DNA from: Elephas maximus indicus
Taxonomy: Eukaryota; Chordata; Mammalia; Proboscidea; Elephantidae
NCBI RefSeq assembly: GCF_024166365.1
Contig: NC_064839.1
Location: 36,034,378-36,098,377 of the forward strand
DNA: 64,000 nt
Reading direction: 5' to 3'
Part shown: positions 54,385-64,000 of the stretch, in pieces
Position numbering within the stretch: position 1 is the stretch's first letter
Layout of the letters: each line of letters starts with the position of its first letter
The notes under the pieces: model-generated
The model's database searches: none
What the model was told of the DNA's origin: nothing
What the model saw: only the letters and a program-made list of their open reading frames with translations
Position numbers and translations under genes: made by a program

Positions 54385-54524
54385 GTGAGTGGTACCATGT
54401 GCAGTATTTATCATTTGAAGTCTCAGCCTAATCTCTGGGGAGGAGGTGGAATTATGTCACATCTTGGTCTGTAGAGCCAAATTTTGGGAAGTAGTTTAAG
54501 AGTATAACTATTCATTTTCATGTT

Positions 54525-54612
54525 ATTGTTGTTAGGTGCTGTTGAGTCAATTTTCAACTCATAGCAACCACATGTGACCAAGTAGAACTGCTTTGTAGGG
54601 TTTTCTTGGCTG
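54525..54612 (-). mobile_element. Truncated AfroSINE in WWP2 intron 2
   Basis: TTGTTGTTAGGTGCTGTTGA then reversed tail. Ends at TTTTCTTGGCTG. Confidence 0.75.
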
Positions 54613-54958
54613 TGGCACAGTGGTTAACTGGTCAGCTGCTAATCAAAAAGTCGGTGGTTCAAATTACCAGCTGCTCCTGCAGGAGAAAAATGTGGCCTTC
54701 TGCTTCCATAAGGGTTAAACCCACTGCCATTGAGTCGATTCCAACTCATAGCCACCCTATGGGAGAGAGTAGAACTACCCCATAGAGTTTCCAAAGAGCA
54801 GTTGGTGGATTTGAACTGCTGATGTTTTGGTTAGCAGCCAGCTCTTAACCACTGTGCCACCAGAGCTTCTCGTAGGATTTTATAGCCTTGGAAATCCTAT
54901 GGGCAGTTCTACTCTGTCTTTTAGGGTCACTATGAGTTGGCATTGACTCCATGGCAAC
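54613..54958 (+). mobile_element. AfroSINE split by another AfroSINE
   Basis: Head part 54613-54711 (GGCACAGTGGTTAACTGG, then the GCAGGAGAAAAATGTGG variant middle) and tail part 54872-54958 (CCTTGGAAATCC to GAGTTGGCATTGACTCCATG). Confidence 0.8.
54712..54871 (-). mobile_element. AfroSINE nested in an AfroSINE
   Basis: Complete reversed SINE (CCACTGCCATTGAGTCGATT to TGCCACCAGAGCTTC), opposite in orientation to its host SINE. Confidence 0.85.
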
Positions 54959-54966
54959 AGGTAATC

Positions 54967-56770
54967 TTTTTTTTTTTTAACTTTTATTGTGCTTTATGTG
55001 CAAATTTACAAATCAATTTAGTCTCTCATACAGAAATTTTATATGCACCTTGCTATATACTCCTAATTGCTCTCCCCCTAATGAGACAGCCCGCTCCTTC
55101 CCTCACTTTCTCTTTTCGTGTCCATTCTGCCAGCTTCTGACCCCCTCTGCCCTCTTATCTCCCCTCCAGATAGGAGATGCCAATGCAGTCTCAAGTGTCT
55201 ACTTGATCCAAGAAGCTCATTCTTCACCAGTATCTTTTTCTATCGCATTGTCTAATCCAATCCCTGTCTGGAGAGTTGGCTTTGGGAATGGTTCCTGTCT
55301 TGGGCTAACAGAAGGTCTGGGAGCCATGATAACTGGGGTCCTTCTAGTCTCAGTCAGACCACTAAGTCTGGTCTTTTTAGGAGAATTTGGGGTCTGCATC
55401 CCACTGCTCTCCTCCTCCCTTGGGGGTTCTCTGTTGTGTTCCCTGTCAGGGCAGTCATCGGTTGTAGCTGGGCACCATCTAGTTCTTCTGGTCTCAGGAT
55501 GATGTAGTCTCTGGTTTATGTGGCCCTTTCTGTCTCATAATTACCTTGTGTCCTTGGAGTTCTTCATTCTTCTTTGTTCCAGGTGGGTTGAGACCAATCA
55601 ATGCATCTTAGATGGCCACTTGCTAGTGTTTAAGGCCCCAGAAGCTACTCTCCAAAATGGGATGCAGAATGTTTTCTTAATAGATTTTATTATGCCAATT
55701 GACTTAGATATCCCCTGAAACCATGGTCCCCAAACCCCTGCCCCTGCTATGCTGGCCTTCGAAGCATTCAGTTTATTCAGAAAACTTCTTTGCTTTTGGT
55801 TTAGTCCAGTTATGCTGACCTCTCCTGTATTGTGTGTTGTCTTTCCCTTCTCCTAAAGTAGTTCTTATCTACTATCTACTTAGTGACTACCAGTCTCCCT
55901 CTCTCATTCCCTCCCCCCTCTCATAACCATCAAAGAATATTTTCTTCTCTGTTTAAACTATTTCTCGAGTTCTTATAATAGTGGTCTTTTCAACAATATT
56001 TGTCCTCTTGCAACTGACTAATTTCACTCAGCATAATACCTTCCAGATTCCTCCATGTTTTGAAATGTTTCACGGATTCATCATTGTTCTTTATTGATGC
56101 GTAGTATTCCAATGTGTGAATATACCATAATTTATTTATCCATTCATCCGTTGATGGGCACCTTGGTTACTTCCATCTTTTTGCTATTGTAAACAGTGCT
56201 GCAGTGAACATGGGTGTGCATATATGTTTGCGTAAAGGCTCTTATTTCTCTAGGATATATTCCAAGGAGTGGGTTTGCTGGATCATATGGTAGTTCTATT
56301 TCTAGCTTTTTAAGGAAGCGCCAAATTGATTTCCGAAGTGGTTCTACCATTTTACATTCCCACCAGCATTGTATAATATCCCAGTCTCACCACAACCTCT
56401 CCAACATTTATTATTTTGTGCTTTTGGATTAATGCCAGCTTCGTTGGAGTGAGATGGAATCTCATTGTAGTTTTGATTTGCATTTCTCTAATGGCTAATG
56501 ATCGTGAGCATTTCCTCATGTATCTATTCGCTGCCTGAATGTCTTCTTTAGTGAAGTGTCTGTTCATATCTTTTGCCCATTTTTTAATTGGGTTATTTGT
56601 CTTTTTGTAGTTGAGTTTTTGCTGTATCATGTAGATTTTAGAGATCAGTCGCTGATCAAAAATGTCATAGCTAAAAACTTTTTCCCAGTCTGTAGGTAAT
56701 CTTTTTACTCTGTTGGTGAAGTCTTTGGATGAGCATAGGTATTTGATTTTTAGAAGAACCCAGTTACACA
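54967..56770 (-). mobile_element. 5'-truncated L1 in WWP2 intron 2
   Basis: T-run then reversed 3'UTR (TTATTGTGCTTTATGTGCAA) and ORF2 C-terminal end; the frame at 56,352-56,771 reads [20 protein letters not shown]. Truncated at about 56,770. Confidence 0.88.
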
Positions 56771-56835
56771 TGAAATTCTTGAAGAAGAAGGAGAAAGAGG
56801 AACTTTTAGCTAAAATTGTCTAAAATGGTGATTCA

Positions 56836-57850
56836 TGCCCCAAGGCTTAGTCCTTGGACCGCTTTGCCACTTATACTTGCTGCATTGATGATCTTATCCA
56901 ACCTTATGGCTTTAAATACCATCAATACGCAGATCACTCTCAAATTTCTATCTTAGCCTGGGCCTATCCTCTGAACTTCAGATTCGTATATCCAATAGCC
57001 ATCTTGTCATCTCTACTTGAATGTTTAGTAAACCGCTAAAATTTGTCTACAGTTGAGATTTCAGATTCTTTGTTTCTCAGATCCTATATCTAACCCATAG
57101 GCAAATTTGGTTTGCTTTATCTTCACAATGTATCCAACATTCAGCCGCTTCTCAGCACCCCACTCCCCCAGCCCCATCTAAGCTGCCATCATCTCTAGCC
57201 TGGATTAAGGCAATAGCCTCCTAACCTGTGTCCCTGCTGTTGCCCTTTGCCCTCTTTCAGCCTGTTGGCCACACAGTAGCCAGCAATCTTGTTAATATGT
57301 AAGCCAGCTCTTGTTACTCCTCTGCTTAAACCATCAAGGTTCTCCATCTTACTCAGAGAAAAAGCCCGAAGAGCCCACATGATACAACCCTTCGTTTTTC
57401 GTCTCTTGTTATTCTTCCACATTTACTGTGCTCTAACTGTGTGGGCCTCCTTACTGTTCATTGCATTCACCAGGCAACCTCCTGCCTCTGGGCCTTTGCA
57501 TTTGCTGTTCCCTCTGAAAAAAAAAAAAACAACAAAAAAAAACTTTTTTGTTTTTTTTTTTCTGAATGAAATGCATTTAGCCTAGATATCTACCTGACTT
57601 GCTCCCTCACTGTCTTAGGTCTTTACTCAAGAGTGTCTAACGCTGCTCCCACCCTGTGACTCCTTCACATCTATCCCTTTCCCTGTTTTCTGTTTTTCTC
57701 CTCAGCCCTTGTCACTCCTGAGTATACTTTATTTTATTTCACTCATTGACTGTTTCCTTCAGTAGAATTAGGCCCCACAAAGGCAGGGATTTTTCTGTTT
57801 TTGTTCACTCTTGATACTCTAACAACTGGAACAGTGCCTGACACATAGTG
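56836..57850 (+). mobile_element. L2 LINE 3' part, plus orientation
   Basis: AGGCTTAGTCCTTGGACC, ATGGCTTTAAATACCATC, CAATAGCCTCCTAACCTG, then the L2 3' end GGAACAGTGCCTGACACATA. Old, no open frame. A-rich and T-rich runs at 57,518-57,562. Confidence 0.82.
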
Positions 57851-58239
57851 GAATGAAAGAATATTCCAGTAGCCTTAGCTCTGCAGAAGAGTCATGTGAC
57901 TGAGCAGATGCTTGGGGTGGGGGGCTGCACTCAGGATCCAACCTCAGACCTTTAAACCTGGTCATCTGGAGGCACAATCGTGTCCTTTGACAAATTCTAT
58001 TTCTCATGATTATTTTGGGGGTGTAATTGTTATTCATTTACTTATTATACTTGCACAGTTCAAAAGTCTCTCCTTGCTTCCAGCCCAGGGTGTCCCAGCT
58101 TAGAGGAAACCAGTGGTATAAGTTTCTTACATATCTCTTCCAAGATACTTTATACATATACCAGTACACGTTATACAAGTAACATGCTGTACACACTATG
58201 ATGCTCTATACTGTTTTGCCCTTTCCTTTATTCATTTAT

Positions 58240-58724
58240 TAACTCTTGAGGATCATTTTATAAATGAGCCTCCTCATTCTTTTTTTTTTTTGGTATGGCT
58301 GCATAGTATTCCATTGTATGAACATACAAACATGCCTTTAGCCCTCTATGGATGATCAGGGCAAAGAGGACTGCAGTGAGTAGTCCTGAACGTATACATG
58401 TTGCATATATGTGAGACTGTTTCTAAGGTAAATTCCTAAAAGTGGAAGTGCTGGGTTGGAGGGGATGTAATTTGAGAACCCACTGCCTTCCTTCTAAGGG
58501 GTCCTTCTCAGCAGTGTGTGTGAGTGCCTGTCTTCTCACAGCTTTACCAACACAGTGTGTTGTCAGACTTAAAAAAATCTTTGTCAGTTTGTTGGGTAAA
58601 AGATTATTTTCCTAGTGTAGTTTTATTCTGCATTTCTCTGTAAGCGATTTTTAGCATCTTACCATTTGTTGAAGGGCAATTTGTATTTCCTTTTTCTATG
58701 GATTGCCTATTCATACCTTTGTCT
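58240..58724 (-). mobile_element. Old L1 fragment
   Basis: GGCTGCATAGTATTCCATTG, AAGGTAAATTCCTAAAAGTG and TTCTATGGATTGCCTATTCA are reversed old L1 3' sequence. Confidence 0.7.
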
Positions 58725-58727
58725 GTT

Positions 58728-59985
58728 TTTTTTTTTTTTTAAATAATTTTCATTGTGCTTTAAGTGAAAGTTTACAAATCAAGTCAGTGTATCACATATA
58801 AGCTTATATACACTTTACTACACACTCCCACTCACTCTCCCCCTAATGAGTCAGCCCGCTCCCTTCCTCCAGTCTCTCCTTACGTGACCGTTTTGTCAGT
58901 TTCTAACCCTCTCTACATCCCATCTCCCCTCCAGACAGGAGATGCCAATATAGTCTCAAGTGTCCACCTGTTACAAGTAGCTCACTTTTCATCAGCATCA
59001 CTGTCCATCCCATTGTCCAGTCCCTTCCACGTCTGATGAGTAGTCTTCGGGAATGGTTCCTGTCCTGGGCCAACAGAAGGTTTGGGGACCATGACTGCCG
59101 GGATTCTTCTAGTCTCAGTCAGACCATTAAGTCTGGTCTTTTTATGAGAATTTGGGGTCTGCATCCCACTGATCTCCTGCTCCCTCAGGGGTTCTCTGTT
59201 GTGCTTCCTGTCAGGGCAGTCATCGGTTGTGGCCAGGCACCATCTAGTTCTTCTGGTCTCAGGATGATGTAAGTCTCTAGTTCATGTGGCCCTTTCTATC
59301 TCGGGCTCATAGTTATCGTGTGACCTTGGTGTTCTTCATTCTCCTTTGATCTAGGTGGGTTGAGACCAATTGATACATCTTAGGTGGCTGCTTGTTAGCA
59401 TTTAAGACCCCAGACGCCGCACTTCTAAGTGGGATGCAGAATGTTTTCATAATAGAGTTTATTATGCCAATTGACTTAGAAGCCCCCTTAAGCCATAGTC
59501 CCCAAACCCCTGCCCATGCTCCACTGACCTTCGAAGCATTCAGTTTATCCCTGAAACTTCTTTGCTTTTCATTCAGTCCAGTTGAGCTGACCTTCCCTGT
59601 ATTGAGTATTGTCCTTCCCTTCACCTAAAGTAGTTCTCATCTACTAACTAATCAGCAAATAACCCTCTCCCTCCCCCCTCTCGTAACCACAAAAGAATGT
59701 GTTCTTCTCAGTTTATACTATTTCTCAAGAACTTACAATAGTGGTCTTATACAGTATTTGTCCTTTTACATCTGACTAATTCACTCAGCATAATGCCTTC
59801 CAGGTTCCTCCATGTTATGAAATGTTTCACAGATTCGTCACTCTTCTTTATCGATGCGTAGTATTTCATTGTGTGAATGTACCATAATTTATTTAACCAT
59901 TCATCTATTGATGGACACCTTGGTTGCTTCCAGCTTTTTGCTATAGTAAACAGTACTGCAATAAACATGGGTGTGTTTTGCCTGT
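58728..59985 (-). mobile_element. 5'-truncated L1 3' end in WWP2 intron 2
   Basis: T-run then reversed 3'UTR (CATTGTGCTTTAAGTGAAAG) to GCAATAAACATGGGTGTG, then non-L1 sequence. Confidence 0.88.
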
Positions 59986-61117
59986 TTCTTATTGAGTTAA
60001 TTATTATTATTATTTTTGTAATCTTGAAACATTTTAATTACTTTTCTTGGAGTTTCATGCCTGCTGTAGCCGTTTGAGCAGGGAGATGGTTTAGAGTGAA
60101 GTGATAGAGTTTTGGGTTCAGGACTGCACCCTTTACTACATTACCTAATAATTGGCAAGCCTGGGTCAAAACAGAAGCCCACCCATGGAACCTGGTGACA
60201 TCCTGTTGTCCTTGTTTTGGTACCATATTATCCAGGGGCACACACTGACTTCTAAAGGCTTCTCTGTTGTATTTCCTCAGTGTATGAGTTTTCTTACTAA
60301 TGCAGAAGGAGCTAACTTGGTAATTTAGTAACATCTCATTATATAGGCATTTAGCTTACAGGGATTCAATAATACCATCCAGGTAAAGGGAGAGGGTGGG
60401 GGGAGAGAAAGAAAGAATTTAAATGTTGTGGATAATTCGTCCCCCCGAGCATTTCATTCACAGAGCCTATAGTGTAATTTGGGAAGTGTTACTGTACCGT
60501 TCTCTGTTTGCGTCCTCCCTTGTGCTTTCCCATAGTGTGATCCTAGAGTTTTAAGATAGTTTTTTTTTTTTTTTAAAGACATCAAGGCCCTTAAACATAA
60601 GCCAACTATTTTATCAGATGTTAAACTTAAGAAACACTGAAAAACACTGGCAAACTGAACACTGAAAAATACAACACAGCAAAAAACTGTCTGTTTGGAA
60701 CCTATTGAAAGACAATATGCCAGACTGTATTGTGGTGCCTTCCCTAAGAGCTTCTCAAGGGTGTAAATTTTGGCCATATGTGAATTCTGCCTTACTTGTT
60801 GACTTTAAAAGCTACATCTTATGTGAAGGTGTGACTCCAGGAATAAGAAACTGACATTTATGTTTCACCAAACAATAAATAAACTTTCCAGATAAATTTG
60901 TTCTTACATTGATGCTTTTATTTTGGTTTGTCTTTTAAGGACAAGAAACATTCAAAATATTACCCTACAGATCAACTACAAATTATAGAAAGGAAAATAT
61001 ATCTTTACAGTGGAGAGATACAGCCAATCCCACATTAACCAAGGGATTAAATTTAGTGTCACCCATATGAACAATCGACTTGATGGCAAATATCAACAAA
61101 ATCATAACTAGTATAAA
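59986..61117. other. WWP2 intron 2, no clear feature
   Basis: Unique-looking sequence without exon features. An ATT-rich run lies at 60,000-60,016. Confidence 0.45.
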
Positions 61118-61253
61118 ACCAAAAACCCATTGCCATCGAGTCAATTCTGACTCATAGTGACCATGTAGGACAGAGTAGAACTGCCCCATAGGGTTTCCAA
61201 AGAGCAGCTGGTGGATTCGAACTGCGAATCTTTTGGTTAGCAAACATAGCTCT
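61118..61253 (-). mobile_element. AfroSINE interrupted by L1
   Basis: Reversed SINE body from CATTGCCATCGAGTCAATTC to GGTTAGCAAACATAGCTCT. The head is lost where the L1 T-run begins. Confidence 0.85.
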
Positions 61254-64000
61254 TTTTTTTTTTTTTTTTTAATTTAGATGAAGGTTTACAGAGCAAACTA
61301 GTTTCTCATTAAACAATCAATACACATATTGTTTTGTGAAATTGGTTGCCAACCCTGCAACATGTCAACACTCTCCCTTCTTGACCTTGGGTTCCCTATT
61401 ACCAGCTTTCCCCTCCCCTCCTGCTTTCTAGTCCTTGCTCCTGGGCTGGTGTGCCCCTTTAGTCTCATTTCGTTTTATGGGCCTGTCTAATCTTTTGATG
61501 AAGGGTGAACCTCAGGAGTGATTTCATTACTCAGCTAAAAGGGTGTCCAGGGGCCGTACTCTCAGGGTTTCTCCAGTCTCTGTCAGGCCAGTAAGTCTGG
61601 CCTTTTTTTGTGAGTTAGAATTTTGTTCTACATTTTTCTCCAGCTCTGTCCGGGACCTTCTACTGTGATCCCTGTCATAGCAGTCAGTGGTGGTAGCTGG
61701 GCACCACCTAATTGTGCTGGGCTCAGTATGGTGGAAGCTGTGATAGATGTGGTCCATTAGTCCTTTGGACTAATCTTTCCCTCGTATCTTTAGTTTTCTT
61801 TATTCTTCCTTGTTCCTGAAGAGGTGAGACCAGTGGAGTATCCTAGCTGGCGGCTCACAGGCTTTTTTTTAAAATTGTGCTTTAAGCGAAAGTTTATAAA
61901 TCAAGTGAGTCTCTCATACAAAAATTTATATACACCTTGCTATATACTCCTAGTTGCTCTCCCCCTGATGAGACAGCACACTCCTTCTCTCCACCCTTTA
62001 TTTTCCTGTCCATTCAGCCAGCTTCTGTCCCCCTCTGCCTTCTCATCTCCCCTCCAGACAGGAGTTGCCAACATAGTCTCATATGTCTACTTGATCCAAG
62101 AAGCTCACTCCTCACAAGTATCATTTTCTATCCTATACTCCAGTCCAATCCCTGTCTGAAGAGTTGGCTTTGGGGATATTTCCAGTCTTGGGCTAACAGA
62201 AGGTCTGGGCACCATGACTTCCGGGGTCCTTCTAGTCTAAGTCAGACCATTAAGTCTGGTCTTTTTACAAGAATTTGAGGTCTGCATCCCACTGCTCTCC
62301 TGGAGGCTCACAGGCTTTTAAAACCCCAGATGTTACTCACCAAAGGAGAATGTAGAGCATATTCTTTATAAACTATGCTATGCCAATTGAGCTACATGTT
62401 CCCCGAGATCATGGTCCCCACAGCCCTCAGCCCAGCAATGCGGTCCCTCAGGGAGTTTGGATGTATCTATGGAGCTACCATGACCTTGCCTTGTACAGGT
62501 TGCGTTGGCTTTCCCAGTATTGTGTATTATCTTTACCCTTCACCAAAGTTACCAGTTATCTATTGTCGATTGTTTTTACATTCCTACCCCTCCCCTATCT
62601 CCTAACCATCAAAGATTTTTGTGTGTGTGTGTGTGTGTGTAAACCTTTTCATGAATTTTTATAGTAGCGGTCTCATACAATGTTTGTCCTTTTGTGATTG
62701 ATTCATTTCACTCAGCATGATGCTGTCCAGATTCATCCATGTTGAGATGCTTCACAGATTCATTGTTTTTCTTTATCATTGTGTAACACCCCATTGTGTG
62801 TAGGTACCATAGTTTGTTTATCCATTCATCTTTTGATGTGCATCCAGGTTGTTTCCATCTTTTTGCTGTTGTGAACAATGCCGCAGTGAACACGGGTGTG
62901 CATATGTATATTTGTGTGATGACTCTTATTTCTCTAGGATATACTCCTAGGAGTGGGATTGCTGGATCATGTGGTGTTTCTATTTCTAGCTTTCTGAGGA
63001 AGCGCCATATCATTTTCTAAAACGGTTGTATCATTTTGCGTTCTCACCAGCAATGCGTTAGAGTTCCCATCTCCCCTCAGCCTCTCCAACGTTTTTCATT
63101 TTCTCTTTTTTTGATTTGTGCCGGTGAAGCGGGGGTGAGATGGAATCTCTAATGACTATGATCATGAGCACTTCCTCAGGTGTCTGTTAGCTGCTTCAGT
63201 GTCTTCTTTGGTGAAGTGTTTGTTCATTTCCTTTGCCCATTTTTTAATTAGATTCTTTGTCATTTTGTTGTAGAGATGTTGGATTTTCCTACAGATTTTA
63301 GATTAGACCTTCGTCGGGTTTGTAATAGCCAAAATTTTTTTCCCAGTCTGTAGGTTCTCTTTTTACTCTTTGGGTGAAATCTTTTAATGAGCATAAGCAT
63401 TTAACTTTTGGAAGATCGCGGTTACCTAGCTTATCTTCTGGAGTTCTGTGTTTTAGTTACGGTTTGTATCCTGTTAATGCCGTGTATTAGGGCCTCTAGC
63501 GTTGATCCTGTTTTTTCTTCTATGAACTTTATACTTTTCGGCTTTATATTTAGGTCTTTGATCCATTTTGAATTAGTTTTAGTGTATGGTGTGAGATATG
63601 TGTCCTATTTCATTTTTTACAGATGGACATCCTGTTTTGCCACCTCCGTTTGTTAAAAAGACTGTGTTTTCCCCATTTGATGGACTTTGGGCCCTTGTCG
63701 AAGATTAGGTGGATGTATTTACATTTGGGTTCTCAGTTCTGTTCATTGGTCAATGTTTTTTTTTGCTGTAGTGTTTCGTAGGTTTTTTTTGTGTAGGTCG
63801 TTTACGTCCCTGGTTAGATTTATTCCTAAGTATTTTACTTTTTTAGGGGCTATTATATATGGTATTATTTTCCCGATTTCCTTTTCATTGTTCTTTTTAT
63901 TGGTGTATAGGAATCCAGCTGATTTTTGTATGTTTGTCTTGTGTCCTGCAACTCTGCCGAACCTTTCTGTTAGTTCCAGTAGTTTTCTCTTGGTGGTCTC
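61254..64000 (-). mobile_element. L1 running off the right edge
   Basis: T-run then reversed second-type 3'UTR (TTTAGATGAAGGTTTACAGA), continuing into reversed ORF2 to the window end. It contains another L1 piece (61,867-62,301), a (TG)n run at 62,620-62,640 and an internal deletion near 63,755. Confidence 0.88.
61867..62301 (-). mobile_element. Short L1 3' end inserted in another L1
   Basis: First-type 3'UTR (ATTGTGCTTTAAGCGAAAGT). Flanks GGCGGCTCACAGGCTTTT (61849-61866) and GGAGGCTCACAGGCTTTT (62302-62319) match at 17 of 18, a clear target duplication. Confidence 0.92.

Noticed and set aside
1-64000. CRISPR arrays, prophage, operons or bacterial defence genes
   Set aside because: No regularly spaced repeats with unique spacers and no prokaryotic gene layout; all repeats are dispersed eukaryotic elements.
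54385-64000. miR-140, known from a WWP2 intron
   Set aside because: It lies in a far downstream WWP2 intron; no matching hairpin was recognised in the part of the gene present here.

Overview
This is nuclear DNA from a placental mammal, almost certainly an afrotherian and most likely an elephant or close relative. The main evidence is the interspersed repeats. The window is crowded with a tRNA-headed SINE of the AfroSINE type (head like GCCCTGGTGGTGCAGTGG, tail like ATGAGTCGGAATCGACTC). It also holds RTE-clade LINEs that share that tail, and large L1 elements. Older mammalian repeats (MIR, L2, Tigger1, MER5-like, old L1) lie beneath these. There are no bacterial-type operons; the real genes are split into exons with GT-AG introns.

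Two genes can be read. NOB1 (PIN-domain endonuclease of 40S ribosome maturation) lies on the minus strand. Its nine coding exons (7,604-18,773) join in frame to a 415-residue protein, with a poly(A) signal near 7,304 and a short NRF1/ETS/YY1-type promoter around 18,770-18,940. WWP2 (HECT-type E3 ubiquitin ligase) lies on the plus strand. It has a CpG-island promoter at about 35,600-36,020 and an untranslated first exon ending probably at 35,739. An intron of about 18.6 kb follows, then the first coding exon at 54,300-54,384 (23 codons plus one base). The window ends inside the next intron. The NOB1-WWP2 divergent order matches the NQO1-NOB1-WWP2 neighbourhood of human chromosome 16q22.

Layout: 1-7,280 is repeat-rich DNA downstream of NOB1. 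7,285-18,800 is NOB1. 18,940-35,590 is the intergenic region, mostly one Tigger1 DNA transposon split by an 8-kb full-length L1, followed by a 3.4-kb RTE LINE. 35,600-64,000 is WWP2 promoter, exon 1, intron 1, exon 2 and part of intron 2. These introns contain L2, L1, SINE and LTR copies and a decayed pogo-superfamily transposon at 49,972-51,718.

No operon-like or defence-like system was found. The observations most worth following are the pogo/Passer-like transposon with clean TA target sites; an upstream ORF overlapping the WWP2 start codon; an inverted-repeat element next to the WWP2 promoter; RTE-derived SINE forms; and the layered insertions, whose target-site duplications give a relative order of events. 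Family names come from recognising sequence, not from a database search. Edges of old repeats are approximate, to about 10-50 bases.
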